Under the pieces are notes generated by a model, which worked only from the letters and a program-made list of their open reading frames with translations, was not told the origin of the DNA and made no database searches. Positions 24,491 to 37,271 of a stretch of 64,000 nucleotides of DNA are shown here, piece by piece. Source of the DNA: Tsuneonella amylolytica (lineage in GTDB: Bacteria > Pseudomonadota > Alphaproteobacteria > Sphingomonadales > Sphingomonadaceae); assembly GCF_003626915.1 (NCBI RefSeq), contig NZ_CP032570.1:2169001-2233000 (forward strand). Direction: 5' to 3'. Position numbers and translations under genes: made by a program. The stretch's first letter is position 1; each line of letters starts with the position of its first letter.

Positions 24491-27385
24491 TCACTCGGCG
24501 GGGCGTTCCTCGATCGGCAGGCCGAGCTTCTCGAGCTGCGGCCGGACGGTCTTGGCATCGCCGACCACGACGAAGACAAGATCGTCGCCCTTGAGCGAGG
24601 CGAGCGCGGCCTGGTCGAGATCGCCGGCCTTCAAAGCCTCGTAGCGGGCGGCCAGGGTCTCGTAGTAGTCGTCGGGACGGTTCTTCTCGACGATCTGGAT
24701 GATCGCGCCGAGCACGTCCTGCGAGGTTTCGAAACTGCCCGGCAGTTCGCGCACGTTGCCGTTGATCAGCCGCTCCAGCTCCTCCTTCGTTACGCCCTTG
24801 CCGCCGGTGTAGCTGGCGAGGTCCTTGCGCAGTTCGACGATCGAATCGCCGGTGCGGTCGGCCTGTACCGGTGCGCCGATCAGGAAGTAGCTGCTCTGCT
24901 GGTTGTCGCCGACCTGGCTGCTGACGCCGTAGGACCAGCCCTTCGTCTCGCGCAGGTTGGTGTTGATGCGGCTGAGGAAGCCGCCGCCGAACACCTCGTT
25001 CGCCGCGCGCAGGGTGACGAGATCGTCGGTGCCCTTGAACGGCAGGATGCGCGCCGCGTAGATCTGCGACTGGGGCGAGGCCGGCCGGTCGATGAGGACG
25101 ATGCGGCTGGTCTGCGTGGGCAGGGCACCCGCGAACTGCTTGGCCGGGGCGGGGCCGGCCGGGGCCTGCCAGTCGCCGAAGCTCTTCCGCAACATCGCGG
25201 TCACTTCCCCCAGCGTCGTGTCGCCCACGACATAGACCCGGGCCCGGTCCGGGCGCAGCCAGGTGTTGTGGAACTGGGCGAGGTCGGCCGGTTGCAGGCT
25301 GGTCACCGCCTCGACCGTTCCCGTCCCGCTCGGCGGACGGCCATAGGGATGGTCGGAGCCGTAGAGAATCGGGAACAGCGCGCGCAGCGCGATTCCGCGC
25401 GGGTTGTTGAGCTCGTTCCGGATGCGGGTCAGTTGGCGGGTGCGGACCTTCTCCACTTCCGCCGGGGCGAAGGCCGGGTTGCGGACGTAGTCGGCAAGGA
25501 GGTCGATCGACGGGGCGAGATTGGCCTTCATCGCGTCAAGGCCGAAGCTGACGCTGTCGCTATCGGCATACCCGCCGAGGTTCGCGCCGAGCCGCTCCTT
25601 CGCGATGGCGAGTTCCTGCGAATCGAGCGACTTCGTCCCCTCGTTCATCGCAGCGAGCATGAAGCTTTCGAGGCCCAGCTTGTCCTGCGGATCGGCAGCC
25701 GCGCCGGCATCGAAGCTGACGCGCATCGTCACCGCCGGGATCGCGTCGCGCCGGGCGAAGAACACCTGCATCCCGTTGGGCAGGGTCGCCCGTTCGATAT
25801 CGGGGAAATCGAGGGCGGTCAGATCGGTGACCGGGGGCATGGTCTTGCGGTCCGCCGCGGTCGCGCGGCCGACGCCCATCGCGGCGTCCTGCGCCATGAA
25901 GAACGCCGGCATCATGCCGTCGCCCTTGTCCGGCGACACGACATAGCCGCCGCGGTTCTCGCCGCCTTCGGTGCGGGTGCCCGGCTCCACGGTCAGCGCG
26001 AAGACGGGGCGAGACAGATACTTCTGCATCGCTGCGCGCACCTGGTCCGGGGTCATCGCCGCGGCCCGTTCGAGCTGGGTGCGGTAATAGGCCGGGTCGC
26101 CGTTGTAGAGCAGCCCTTCGGCCAGCGTCGGCGCCTTGCCGCCGAAGCCGCCGACCTGTTCCAGCCCGCGGATCTGCGACGAGGCATAGACCGTGGCGGC
26201 CCGCTGCAGTTCGTCGGCGGTCGGCCCTTCGGCCAGGAACTTGGCGATCTGGGCGTCGAGCGCCTCGCCGAGCGCCGCGGTGGTCGTGCCCGGCGCGGCA
26301 TCGGCCGAGATCACGAACTGGCCGGCCTGCGCATAAATTTCCGCATTGCTCGATGCGCGCACCGCGATCGGGTTGTCGCGCACCAGCGCCTCGTCGAGCC
26401 GCGAGCTGGCGAGACCGCCGAGCACCGACGCGCCGAGCGCGAGCGGCAGGTAGTCGGGGTTGTCGAGGCCGGGCACCGCCCACATGCGATAGACGCGCGG
26501 CGTGGCGACCTTGTCGTAGATCGTCTTTTCCACCTTGGCCGGCAGGGTCGGCAGGGGTGCAACGACCGGCTCGATTTCCGGCCCGGCGGGGATCGCACCG
26601 AACCAGCGGTCGACCTTCGCCTTGGCGGTCGGCAGATCGATATCGCCCGCCAGCACCAGGATGGCGTTGTTGGGGCCATAGTGATCGCGGAACCACTTCT
26701 TCACATCCTCGAGGCTGGCGCCCTGAAGGTCGGCCATCGAGCCGATGGTGGAGTGGTGATAGGGGTGGCCCGAGGGGTAGAGGTTCTCGAGCTGCTCGTA
26801 CTCGACGAGGCCATAGGGGTTGTTATCGCCCTGCCGCTTCTCGTTCTGGACGACGCCGATCTGGTTATCGAGCTTCTGCTGCGTCACCGCGCCGAGGAGG
26901 TATCCCATGCGGTCGCTTTCCAGCATCAGCCCGCGGTCGAGCGCGCCGGTGGGCACGGTCTGGAAATAGTTCGTGCGGTCGAACCAGGTCGTGCCATTGA
27001 CGTCGGTCGCGCCGATCTGCTGCAGCGGTTCGAAGAAGTCGCCCGGCGCGTTCTCGCTGCCGTTGAACATCAGGTGTTCGAACAGGTGGGCAAAGCCGGT
27101 CTTGCCCCTGGGCTCGTTCTTCGAACCGACCGCGTACCAGGTGGAGATCGCCACCACCGGCGCCTTGCGGTCGGTGTGGACCAGCACCGTAAGCCCGTTG
27201 TCGAGCTTGAACTGTTCGTAGGGGATCGACACCGCGTTCACGAGGTCGCCGACCGGCGCCGGATCAGCGGCGACAGGGGTCGCGGCGAGCGGCGCGGGGG
27301 CGCTCGCCATCGGTTCGGCCGGAACGGTGTTGCAGGCGGCAAGCGCGAGGGCGAGCAGGCTGGCGGAAGCGAAGCGCGATTTCAT
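24491..27385 (-). CDS. M16 family metallopeptidase, lipoprotein, duplicated-domain form
   Basis: 964 residues from ATG 27385. A lipobox (LALALAAC, Cys18) predicts a lipid-anchored envelope protein. Two M16 halves are visible: the N-terminal half has the inverted zinc motif HLFEH (His100, Glu103, His104) and a downstream Glu in VVQNEKRQ; the second half (from about residue 530, LPNGMQVFFARRDA) has no HxxEH and is the inactive structural half. This is the pitrilysin/insulinase type of zinc peptidase, probably degrading peptides in the periplasm. The 21 residues upstream in the open frame precede the signal peptide and are not used. It lies 46 bases after the acylase gene, possibly co-transcribed. 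Confidence 0.88.
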   Translation of the reverse strand: MKSRFASASLLALALAACNTVPAEPMASAPAPLAATPVAADPAPVGDLVNAVSIPYEQFKLDNGLTVLVHTDRKAPVVAISTWYAVGSKNEPRGKTGFAHLFEHLMFNGSENAPGDFFEPLQQIGATDVNGTTWFDRTNYFQTVPTGALDRGLMLESDRMGYLLGAVTQQKLDNQIGVVQNEKRQGDNNPYGLVEYEQLENLYPSGHPYHHSTIGSMADLQGASLEDVKKWFRDHYGPNNAILVLAGDIDLPTAKAKVDRWFGAIPAGPEIEPVVAPLPTLPAKVEKTIYDKVATPRVYRMWAVPGLDNPDYLPLALGASVLGGLASSRLDEALVRDNPIAVRASSNAEIYAQAGQFVISADAAPGTTTAALGEALDAQIAKFLAEGPTADELQRAATVYASSQIRGLEQVGGFGGKAPTLAEGLLYNGDPAYYRTQLERAAAMTPDQVRAAMQKYLSRPVFALTVEPGTRTEGGENRGGYVVSPDKGDGMMPAFFMAQDAAMGVGRATAADRKTMPPVTDLTALDFPDIERATLPNGMQVFFARRDAIPAVTMRVSFDAGAAADPQDKLGLESFMLAAMNEGTKSLDSQELAIAKERLGANLGGYADSDSVSFGLDAMKANLAPSIDLLADYVRNPAFAPAEVEKVRTRQLTRIRNELNNPRGIALRALFPILYGSDHPYGRPPSGTGTVEAVTSLQPADLAQFHNTWLRPDRARVYVVGDTTLGEVTAMLRKSFGDWQAPAGPAPAKQFAGALPTQTSRIVLIDRPASPQSQIYAARILPFKGTDDLVTLRAANEVFGGGFLSRINTNLRETKGWSYGVSSQVGDNQQSSYFLIGAPVQADRTGDSIVELRKDLASYTGGKGVTKEELERLINGNVRELPGSFETSQDVLGAIIQIVEKNRPDDYYETLAARYEALKAGDLDQAALASLKGDDLVFVVVGDAKTVRPQLEKLGLPIEERPAE

Positions 27386-27431
27386 GTGTGCGATGTCCCC
27401 GTTTGAATAAGGCTGTCTGGCGGCGCGAACC

Positions 27432-29600
27432 TTAATCGGACCGCGCACGGTGAGTCACCATCTTTCGACTAACGGCATTCCGCAGCGCATCGGCGCGGGT
27501 GAAATGCACGGGTTTGAGCTTGTGCTGCACGAACAATGCCGACTGGTCGGTGTAGTGGACGCTGTCCGGCCGGGTCGTCGCCGAACCGAACGGCTGGATC
27601 GACTGGCTCGTCACTGGCTTGCCGGGCGCCCATTCGACGAACTGGATGAAGCTGTCGCCGTGGCGCACTTTCAGGCGTCCGTCGGGCTCCACGTCCCACA
27701 GGGTGCTGGCGCGCAGGGTATCGCTGCCGCCGTCGAGCGGCAGGTCGACCGCGAAGCGCCCGGTGCCCTTGCCGTGCCGCAGGCGAAGCACGTCCTGCAG
27801 CGGCGGGTCGAGCCGCCCGTAATGTTCCATCAGGAACTCCGCCGCGTCGGTCAGCAGCTTCTTCGCCGGCGTGATGGGTTTCAGGCTGTAGCTGTCGCCC
27901 ATCGCCGGGCGCATCACCAGCAGCGCAAGCGCATCCGCGCGGCCAGCGCCGTCGCTGGTCAGGTCCCAGCCCTGCATGATCGCCTTGGCCTTCGTCAGGA
28001 GCGGATCGCCGCGCGTGTCGAGCCCGTCGATCCCGTCGAGCACCGTCTTGACGTAGTCGACCCGTTCCCAGCCGGTGTCGTACTTGATCCGCTCCAGCCG
28101 TTCGCGGCTGATCGGGCCGGGTTCGTCGAGCAGCTTTTCCGCGCGGTAGGCGCGATTGGTCATCTTGGTCTCGATGCCCATTTCGGGCGCGAAGCCGCTG
28201 GTCGACAGGTTGCTCGACTTGCCCGCGGCGACCATCGGCGTGTTGTTCGAATTGAACAGGAAGCCGCTCGCCGGATTCACATAATGCGGCAGGTCGTCGT
28301 AGGGGACGAGGCTCTGCCAGACGAGGTCGCTGCGGTCGCCCGACAGCACGCCGCGCCAATCCGGCCCGGCTTTGCGCTGCGGCAGCGAGGCATTGTACCA
28401 GTAGGCGATCGTGCCCGCCTTGTCGGCGTAGATGAAATTGGTGCCGGGGATCGCGTGGGTCGCGAGGATCGACTGCCACTCGTCGTAGGTCTTCGCCTTG
28501 TTGAGCGCGTAGTAGGCGTCGAGCTGGTCGATCCGGTCCATCCCGCCGTAGCGAAAGGCGTAGGCGCCGTTGTCGTTGACGATCACCGGGCCGTGGACGC
28601 TGCGATAGACGTCGCGCCAGACGGGGATCACCAGCGGGCCGAAGCGGGCCGACAGGCGCACACGGCGCTTCTCCAGCGGCAACCATTTGCCGTCGAGCCG
28701 GTACTGGGTGCCGTCGTCGTTGAGCACCAGCTTGTAGACGTCGACCATGTCGGGCGAATTGACCGTGTTGGTCCAGCCCAGGTCCTCGTTGTGGCCCAGG
28801 AACGGGAACGGGCTGCCCGGGAAGTTCGCGCCGGCATAGTGCCAGCCTTCGCCGCTCTCGACCACGAGTTCGTACCAGGCGACCCCGCCTTCCCACGGCT
28901 GGTGACTGTTCGACACCAGCCGGGTGACGCCGTCGTCCGACCGGCCCGGCGCGATCGCGAAGGCGTTGGAACCTGCGTTCTCGGCCTCCACCCGGTCGGG
29001 CAGCGGTCCGTGCAGCTTCGGGCCCGGGTCGGGCAGCAGCGTCTCGCCCTTGGCGAGCGGGCCGACCCAGTTGTTGAGGCCGAAGAAGAACGGCGCGCGC
29101 AAGGCGAACCCGGTCGCCACGTCCTGTCCGCTGACGGGGAACATGTTGCCGAGCTTCACCTCGCCCGGGTGCGCGGCGGCATAGTCGTTGAGGCCGGTGG
29201 CGTATGCCTCCAGCAGGGCGCGGGTGCGGGGGGCGAGGGTCGTGTACTGCCGGTCCACCAGTTCGCGCGCGCCGAGCAGCGCCAGCACGTAGTCGAAGGT
29301 CGCGCCCTCTTCTCCCTTGATCGCGCCGTAACGCCCCCGCGTCATCGCGATGACGTCCTGCAACGTGAAGAAGTCGTCTTCCGAATGAGCCTGCGCCACG
29401 CCGTAGGCGACGTCGGCATCGGTGCGGCCGTAGATGTGCGGCACGCCCCATTCGTCGCGGACGATCTCGGCGCGGTACTCGCGTTGCGGAGGGGCCGTGC
29501 CGGGCGTGGCGGCCAGCGGTTCCCACACCATCAGCCCGATCGCGGCGACGGCCACCAGCGCGAGCACGGCGAGCCCGATCCGCGCGATCCATTTCATCAT
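27432..29600 (-). CDS. Penicillin acylase family protein (N-terminal nucleophile hydrolase)
   Basis: 722 residues from the first of two adjacent ATGs (29600), with GGGAG 7 bases upstream. An N-terminal hydrophobic segment (residues 5-25) serves as signal or anchor. The alpha part begins [19 protein letters not shown]; the autocleavage site is [15 protein letters not shown] with Ser211 as the predicted N-terminal nucleophile of the beta chain; the stretch [11 protein letters not shown] follows, as in the family. These enzymes hydrolyse amide bonds of penicillins, acyl-homoserine lactones (quorum-quenching acylases) or other N-acyl compounds in the periplasm. The actual substrate cannot be told from sequence. 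It is divergent from clpB, with a 183-base shared region. Confidence 0.87.
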   Translation of the reverse strand: MMKWIARIGLAVLALVAVAAIGLMVWEPLAATPGTAPPQREYRAEIVRDEWGVPHIYGRTDADVAYGVAQAHSEDDFFTLQDVIAMTRGRYGAIKGEEGATFDYVLALLGARELVDRQYTTLAPRTRALLEAYATGLNDYAAAHPGEVKLGNMFPVSGQDVATGFALRAPFFFGLNNWVGPLAKGETLLPDPGPKLHGPLPDRVEAENAGSNAFAIAPGRSDDGVTRLVSNSHQPWEGGVAWYELVVESGEGWHYAGANFPGSPFPFLGHNEDLGWTNTVNSPDMVDVYKLVLNDDGTQYRLDGKWLPLEKRRVRLSARFGPLVIPVWRDVYRSVHGPVIVNDNGAYAFRYGGMDRIDQLDAYYALNKAKTYDEWQSILATHAIPGTNFIYADKAGTIAYWYNASLPQRKAGPDWRGVLSGDRSDLVWQSLVPYDDLPHYVNPASGFLFNSNNTPMVAAGKSSNLSTSGFAPEMGIETKMTNRAYRAEKLLDEPGPISRERLERIKYDTGWERVDYVKTVLDGIDGLDTRGDPLLTKAKAIMQGWDLTSDGAGRADALALLVMRPAMGDSYSLKPITPAKKLLTDAAEFLMEHYGRLDPPLQDVLRLRHGKGTGRFAVDLPLDGGSDTLRASTLWDVEPDGRLKVRHGDSFIQFVEWAPGKPVTSQSIQPFGSATTRPDSVHYTDQSALFVQHKLKPVHFTRADALRNAVSRKMVTHRARSD

Positions 29601-29656
29601 GCAACCTCTCCCTGTACCCGTGCGATAGCGGGGCGGCGGACAGTTGCAACCGGCCT

Positions 29657-29690
29657 CTTGGCAAGCGGCGATTTTCGACCCACCTATACG
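29657..29690 (+). promoter_or_regulatory. Possible heat-shock (RpoH-type) promoter for clpB
   Basis: CTTGGCA at 29657-29663 and CCACCTATA at 29680-29688 lie 16 bases apart, about 100 bases upstream of clpB. They resemble the CTTG / CCxxAT-type elements used by sigma-32. A heat-shock promoter is expected for clpB, but the -10 match is partial. Confidence 0.3.
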
Positions 29691-29729
29691 AGTAACACAC
29701 CGCGGCGCATTTTTCCGCTGTCGACCATT

Positions 29730-29749
29730 GTGTTGCGAATTGGCAACAC
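29730..29749. promoter_or_regulatory. 20-base perfect palindrome upstream of clpB
   Basis: GTGTTGC (29730-29736) and GCAACAC (29743-29749) are perfect inverted repeats separated by 6 bases (GAATTG). It lies 34 bases before the clpB ATG and about 130 bases before the divergent acylase ATG. Operator or leader hairpin are both possible. A related site is at 40568-40585. Confidence 0.5.
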
Positions 29750-29783
29750 TATCTCGGGCGCGCAAACAGAGGGCTTCTCACGC

Positions 29784-32363
<2,580 letters not shown>

Positions 32364-32388
32364 CCTCGTCCCGATCGGCGAATAAAAA

Positions 32389-32420
32389 AAGGGCCCCGGT
32401 TTCCCGGGGCCCTTCTTTTT
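32389..32420. terminator. Strong bidirectional rho-independent terminator
   Basis: AAGGGCCCCGG (32389-32399) pairs with CCGGGGCCCTT (32404-32414) around TTTC. It is followed by TTCTTTTT on the plus strand and, read on the minus strand, by a run of seven Ts (AAAAAAA at 32384-32390). It serves clpB and the convergent TonB-dependent receptor. Confidence 0.93.
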
Positions 32421-32438
32421 GGTTCTGCAGTGTCGGTC

Positions 32439-35400
32439 TTAGAAACCGACCGTCGCGTTCGCGAAGAACGTACGACCCGTGTAATCGAAGTTCGACGAGA
32501 GCGGCGCGTTGCCGATCGTGGTCACCGCGGCGGAAATCCGCGGCGGCTTCTTGTCGAACATGTTGCGGACACCGACGGTGAACTCGAACTTGTCGTTCAC
32601 GTCGAACTGAACCGAAGCGCTGTGCAGGAAATAATCCGGCACTTCGAGGATGTAGGAATCCCGGTACGCCTGGGCGAGATCCTCGTCCACCGTCCCGGTC
32701 GTCTCGTCGTACGCGAAGAAGTCGTACGTACCCGAGCTTCCGTCGATCCAAGTCAGACCGTAGCGGAGCAGCGCCCGGCCGACCTTGTAGGTCGCGTCGA
32801 AGCTACCCGTCCAATCCGGCGTCACGTAGGTGCCGTTGGCGTCGGTCAGGAACTCGTCCGGGAACAGGCGGCTCGACTGTTCGGTGTAGTGCGTGACGCT
32901 GGCATTCAGCGTCAGGCGGTTGTCGAACAGCAGGTCCGTCGCGAAGCGGCCGTTGAACTCGTAGCCCTTCACGATGTCGGTCGACAGGTTCACGTAGCCG
33001 TTGTTGACGGTGAGGCGGTTGTTCGCATCGCGCGTCTGCAGGCGGCAGAACCCTCCGGTCGGATCGAACGCGGTGTCACCGTAGCAACGGCTGAGGATGT
33101 TCCCCGCGCCGAGCTGCGACACACCGTTGTCGACCTTGATGTCGAAGTAGTCGAGCGCCAGGCTCAGGCTACCAACCGAAGCGGGCAGACGCGGCTGGAA
33201 GACCGCGCCGACCGACCAGTTGCGCGACGTTTCGGCTTCCAGACCGAACGACGCACCGCCGAGGCTGAAGGTCGTGATGCTGCTGTTCTGCTGGAACGTA
33301 GCGACATCGAGACCGATCGCGGCGCAGTTTGCGGCACGGATCTGCTGGTTCGGCGAGTAGGCAGCCGGGTTCGGCACGCCGTTCAGGATCGGGAAGTTGT
33401 CCGCATCGCACGGATCAGTGGCTGCACTCAGGAAGCCGCTGGTCGCACCCAGGAACTGCTCGGCGAGCGCCGGAGCGCGGTACGACGTGCCGTAGCTGGC
33501 CCGGAAGCCGAAGCCGCGGAACAGCTCCCATTCGCCCGCAACCTTGTACGTGAAGTCGCTGCCGTACGAATCGTAGTCGGTGTAGCGACCCGAAGCGTTG
33601 AGGCTCAGGTTCTGGAAGAACGGACGATCGCCGAGAAGCGGCAGGTAGAGTTCGGCGAACGCTTCCTTGACGCTGTCGGTGCCGCGGGTCGGCTGCGAGG
33701 TCGTGAGACCGTACAGGTTGCCGTTGATCGCGTTGATGTCCGGCGTGTCGTTGATCTTCTGCTTGCGGTACTCAAGACCCAGCGCGAGCTGGGCTTCGCC
33801 ACCGGGCAGCGTGAACAGCGGGCCGTCGACCGAGGCAATTGCCGTGGTTTCGCGGAACTGGTTGGTGCTCTGCGTGTCGGCAAGGATGTAGTCCCGGAAC
33901 GCCTGCGGCAGACGTCCGCCGATCGTGTCGGCGTTCAGGACCGGCGCCGGAACGCAGCTGGCGATCGACGCAGCGGCCGCACAGCTGAAGGTCCCGTTCG
34001 CGTTCTGGACGACATTCAGCGAGGTCGCGAGGCGATCGGTCAGGAACGACTGGATGTTGTTCTCGCCATCGGTCCACGACTTGCCGACGTAGACGTCGTA
34101 GCGCCAGCCGGGGAACGCGAAGTCGCCCCGGATGCCGCCGCCGGCCCGAACGTAATCGACCTTCTGGCTCGAATCGGTCAGGCCGAAGCCGACGAACGCA
34201 CGCGCGGCGATGATCTGGCCGCTCGAGGTTTCGTTCGGAGCGAGGAACGCGCCGTTGCGGAAGATCGCCGGAAGCAGCGGGCTACCGCGCAGATAGTCGA
34301 GCGAAAGCTGGCGATACAGCGGAGCCGACGACTTACGACGGGTAGCAAGCACTTCGCCGTAGATCTCGGCATTGCCGAGCGCCTGCAGGTCGTACGTGGC
34401 CGACAGGAAGCCGGTGTAGGTCTTGACCGGGCTGATCAGGAATTCCTGCTGGCTCGCCGGATCGAACGAATCGCGATCGTAGGTGCCGACGCCGAGGAAG
34501 CCGGGGGTCGCACCGCCTGCATTGCCAGCGACGGGAACGAAGCGGTTGAAGCGGCCGGGGAGACCCGACGTACGGCCGATACCGTCGCGCGTCGGAACGC
34601 CGAGCGTGTTGATCGTCACGCCGCCATTGTCGAGCGTGAAGCAGTTGCGGGGGTCACCGATCGGATACGGGTCGGCCGAACCGAATTCGCTGCCTTCACC
34701 GTCGAGGTAACCGGGGATCGGGCACGACGTGAAATCGACGTCGTTCAGGCGGAGGCCGTCGCGCTTGCGATATTCGACCGAGCCGATGAGGTTGAACCGG
34801 CCGGCGTCCACACCGAAGGTGGCGGCGACGCGGCGGTCGATGCCCGCACCGACTTCCGGCACGTTGACCTGTGCCTGGAGGCTGAGGCCACGCAGCTTCT
34901 GGTCGGTGATGATGTTGACGACGCCCGCGATCGCGTCCGAGCCGTAAACCGACGAAGCGCCGGCCTTGAGGATTTCGATGCGCTCGATGATGGCGGTCGG
35001 CAGGACGTTGAGGTCCGCCGAGAGAACCGCACCGCGAGTACCGGCCGGCGCCAGGCGGCGGCCGTTCAGCAGGATCAGCGTACGGGCCGGGCCGAGGCCA
35101 CGCAGGCCGAGCGTGTTGGCGCCGGTGCCGCCGTCGGTGACGAAGCCGCTGTAGTAGTTGTTGATCTGGCCCGCGCCGGCGGTGACTTCCGTGCTCTGCA
35201 GGGCGTCGGTCGCGCTGTTGAAGCCGGCCTGGGTGATCTCCTCGGCCGTCACGACGGTGATCGGCTCGACGGTCGAGTATTCGTCGCGGCGGATGCGCGA
35301 ACCGGTCACGACGATTGCGCCGCCGTTGTCGGCGGTCGAGCTGCCGTCGGCGCTCGAGATGGTCGTTGCCGGATCGCAGACGCCGTCGTTGTTCTCGTCC

Positions 35401-35522
35401 GGGCAATCCGGCGGATTGTCGCCTGCCGTCTGCGCGTAAGCGGGGGCCGCGAACGCACCGAATGCGATCGCCCCTGCGATGATGGTAGAGCCGCGCAAGG
35501 CGGTCTTGAAAGTCTTGGTCAC
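32439..35522 (-). CDS. TonB-dependent receptor
   Basis: 1027 residues: signal peptide cleaved after AAPAYA (residue 30), a short linker with a calcium-binding-like motif DENNDGVCD (42-50) and a Cys pair (40, 49), TonB box [11 protein letters not shown] (69-79), plug domain with [15 protein letters not shown] and [16 protein letters not shown], then a 22-strand barrel ending in the aromatic signature TVGF. It transports an unknown ligand, likely a glycan, peptide or siderophore, across the outer membrane using TonB energy. Its stop lies 25 bases from the clpB terminator. The sulfotransferase gene lies 191 bases upstream in the same direction. The octamer TGTTGCAG is at 35649-35656. Confidence 0.9.
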   Translation of the reverse strand: MTKTFKTALRGSTIIAGAIAFGAFAAPAYAQTAGDNPPDCPDENNDGVCDPATTISSADGSSTADNGGAIVVTGSRIRRDEYSTVEPITVVTAEEITQAGFNSATDALQSTEVTAGAGQINNYYSGFVTDGGTGANTLGLRGLGPARTLILLNGRRLAPAGTRGAVLSADLNVLPTAIIERIEILKAGASSVYGSDAIAGVVNIITDQKLRGLSLQAQVNVPEVGAGIDRRVAATFGVDAGRFNLIGSVEYRKRDGLRLNDVDFTSCPIPGYLDGEGSEFGSADPYPIGDPRNCFTLDNGGVTINTLGVPTRDGIGRTSGLPGRFNRFVPVAGNAGGATPGFLGVGTYDRDSFDPASQQEFLISPVKTYTGFLSATYDLQALGNAEIYGEVLATRRKSSAPLYRQLSLDYLRGSPLLPAIFRNGAFLAPNETSSGQIIAARAFVGFGLTDSSQKVDYVRAGGGIRGDFAFPGWRYDVYVGKSWTDGENNIQSFLTDRLATSLNVVQNANGTFSCAAAASIASCVPAPVLNADTIGGRLPQAFRDYILADTQSTNQFRETTAIASVDGPLFTLPGGEAQLALGLEYRKQKINDTPDINAINGNLYGLTTSQPTRGTDSVKEAFAELYLPLLGDRPFFQNLSLNASGRYTDYDSYGSDFTYKVAGEWELFRGFGFRASYGTSYRAPALAEQFLGATSGFLSAATDPCDADNFPILNGVPNPAAYSPNQQIRAANCAAIGLDVATFQQNSSITTFSLGGASFGLEAETSRNWSVGAVFQPRLPASVGSLSLALDYFDIKVDNGVSQLGAGNILSRCYGDTAFDPTGGFCRLQTRDANNRLTVNNGYVNLSTDIVKGYEFNGRFATDLLFDNRLTLNASVTHYTEQSSRLFPDEFLTDANGTYVTPDWTGSFDATYKVGRALLRYGLTWIDGSSGTYDFFAYDETTGTVDEDLAQAYRDSYILEVPDYFLHSASVQFDVNDKFEFTVGVRNMFDKKPPRISAAVTTIGNAPLSSNFDYTGRTFFANATVGF

Positions 35523-35713
35523 TGTTTAATGTCCCCCTAGGACGAGTCTCACCGGCGCGACCCGGCATTCAGCGGTCTTATCTAAGGCCGCAGCAAGTTC
35601 GTCATTGCAATGGGAACTAACGGGCAGTGACAACATCACCTGCAGGTTGTTGCAGAAAAGCCACTAGATAGACTGGATCCGCTTTTGCTCGCGATCGGAT
35701 GGGCGGTCGCCGT

Positions 35714-37168
35714 CTAGGACCGGTAGGTTCGTCCGAACGGAGCAAGCAGGTCGGCGTACCGGGACGATCGCCCTACGCCTGCCTTGTTGATCGGCTGCCG
35801 GACCTGCGCCGCGCTTGCGGTGATGACGGCGCGGTCGGCTTCGTGCGGGCGGAAACACGCCGGCTCCGGGGCAAGGTCGCAGTGCGCGAGGATGGCCGCG
35901 ATGGTATCTTCCGGCCGGTCGACGAGCGCAGAATAGTGGACTGTCAGGACCCTGCCTTCGAGGTGGCGCGCCCAGTGCGCGTGCAACGCGTCCTCCAGCA
36001 TGAAATGACGGGCGATCGCCGGTAGCGACCAGCTCCATTCCTGTCCTGACTGGAACCACGTGGTGTACGCCGAGAACGCGCAATCGAGCGGGTCGCGCCG
36101 CAGCCACACGATGGGGGCGGCCGGCAGGATCGCCGAGATGAGGCCGAGATCGCGCGAGGTGCCGAGCGACTTATCGATCAGCCGTCCGGGGCCGGGCACC
36201 GCCTGGTCGGCCAGATGATCGAACAGGGTCACGAGATCGTCGGCGCAATGGCAGTCGTCCGCCAGCCAGCGGCGATACCGGTCCGCGTCGCGGCCGCCCA
36301 CTTCCTGGACGAGGATCCGCATGAGCCCCAGCTCGCCGCCGCCCGCCACGGCCGAATGGCTGCCCAGGATCTGCTCGACGAGGGTCGTGCCCGATCGCGG
36401 CAGTCCGGTGACGAAGATTGGCGCGCGCCGGGCGGCGGCGGTCGTATTCGATGCCAGGGCTGCGATCGCTTCCGCCGTCCAGCCCGCCCGCGCGGCGGCG
36501 GCATCGGCGGCGGCGGCTGCGTGGTTGTACGGCCGCTCGGCCGCCATCAGGGCCGCGCCTTCGGAAAATGCTGCGGTGGCCTTTGCCGTCTCGCCCTCCG
36601 TATCGTGCGTTCGCCCTGTGGCGTACAGCCAGGCGGCCTGCTCCAACGGAGGTGCGGTGCGAATGGCGGCTGCCGCCTTGCGTAGCTGTGTAGAGTCCTC
36701 CGCTTCGAGCTTTCCGAGCATGGACAGCGCCAGCCACGACTGGCCGGACGCAGGATCGGCGGCGACGGCGCGGCGCAGCCACTCGCGCGCCTCGTCGAGC
36801 CGGCCGAGATTGGTCGCGGTCGTCCCGCGCGTATAGGCGTACGCGACCGGGGAAGGGAGGGTCGGGGGCAGCGCGTCCAGCATGGCGCGCGCCTCCTCGA
36901 GCCGGCCCGTCCGTGCATAAACCGCCACCCGCCGGAACGGCGAGGTCGGGTCGCCCGGCGCTTGCTCTGCCAGCAGGTCGGCGGCCTGCCGGGCAAGAGT
37001 GTATTCCCCGTTGTGCAGGAGGACCGACGCCACCGCGTTCCACGATCGGCCGAGCGGCGAACGGGCTGCGACGAGCGGGGCCGCGGCGCGGTTGACCGCC
37101 TCGCGCCCGCCCGCGGCGAGGGCCGACTGGAATTGCCGGAGCAGCAGCGTGTCGCGTTGGGTGACCAT
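35714..37168 (-). CDS. TPR-containing sulfotransferase
   Basis: 484 residues from ATG 37168 (GGAGA 10 bases upstream). The N-terminal half (about 10-210) is helical with several TPR-like units (for example AREWLRRAVAADPASGQSWLALSMLGKLE). The C-terminal half has the PAPS-dependent sulfotransferase signatures: 5'-phosphosulfate loop FVTGLPRSGTTLVEQIL (about residue 250) and 3'-phosphate motif LRRDPLDCAFSAY (about 355). The predicted location is the cytoplasm, as there is no signal. The TPR part suggests a protein or peptide acceptor. It lies between two TonB-dependent receptor genes of the same orientation. The longer frame upstream overlaps the terminator of the next receptor and is not used. 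Confidence 0.83.
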   Translation of the reverse strand: MVTQRDTLLLRQFQSALAAGGREAVNRAAAPLVAARSPLGRSWNAVASVLLHNGEYTLARQAADLLAEQAPGDPTSPFRRVAVYARTGRLEEARAMLDALPPTLPSPVAYAYTRGTTATNLGRLDEAREWLRRAVAADPASGQSWLALSMLGKLEAEDSTQLRKAAAAIRTAPPLEQAAWLYATGRTHDTEGETAKATAAFSEGAALMAAERPYNHAAAAADAAAARAGWTAEAIAALASNTTAAARRAPIFVTGLPRSGTTLVEQILGSHSAVAGGGELGLMRILVQEVGGRDADRYRRWLADDCHCADDLVTLFDHLADQAVPGPGRLIDKSLGTSRDLGLISAILPAAPIVWLRRDPLDCAFSAYTTWFQSGQEWSWSLPAIARHFMLEDALHAHWARHLEGRVLTVHYSALVDRPEDTIAAILAHCDLAPEPACFRPHEADRAVITASAAQVRQPINKAGVGRSSRYADLLAPFGRTYRS

Positions 37169-37217
37169 CCGACCGCTATCTCCACAAACGACGCGCCCGG
37201 CAACGCGGCGCAAAGAA

Positions 37218-37245
37218 AAAGGGGGCGGCTGCGGCCACCCCCTTT
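37218..37245 (-). terminator. Rho-independent terminator of the Oar-like receptor gene
   Basis: AAAGGGGG (37218-37225) pairs with CCCCCTTT (37238-37245), with an inner GGC/GCC pair. On the minus strand the stem is followed by TTTTTCTTTG. It lies 27 bases past the stop of the receptor gene at 37272. Confidence 0.88.
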
Positions 37246-37271
37246 CGAGTTCGCAATCGTGTCGATCGGGC

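Noticed and set aside
29730-29749. lux box for a LuxR-type quorum regulator next to the acylase
   Set aside because: The palindrome lacks the CT-N12-AG arrangement of lux boxes and no luxI or luxR gene is in the window.
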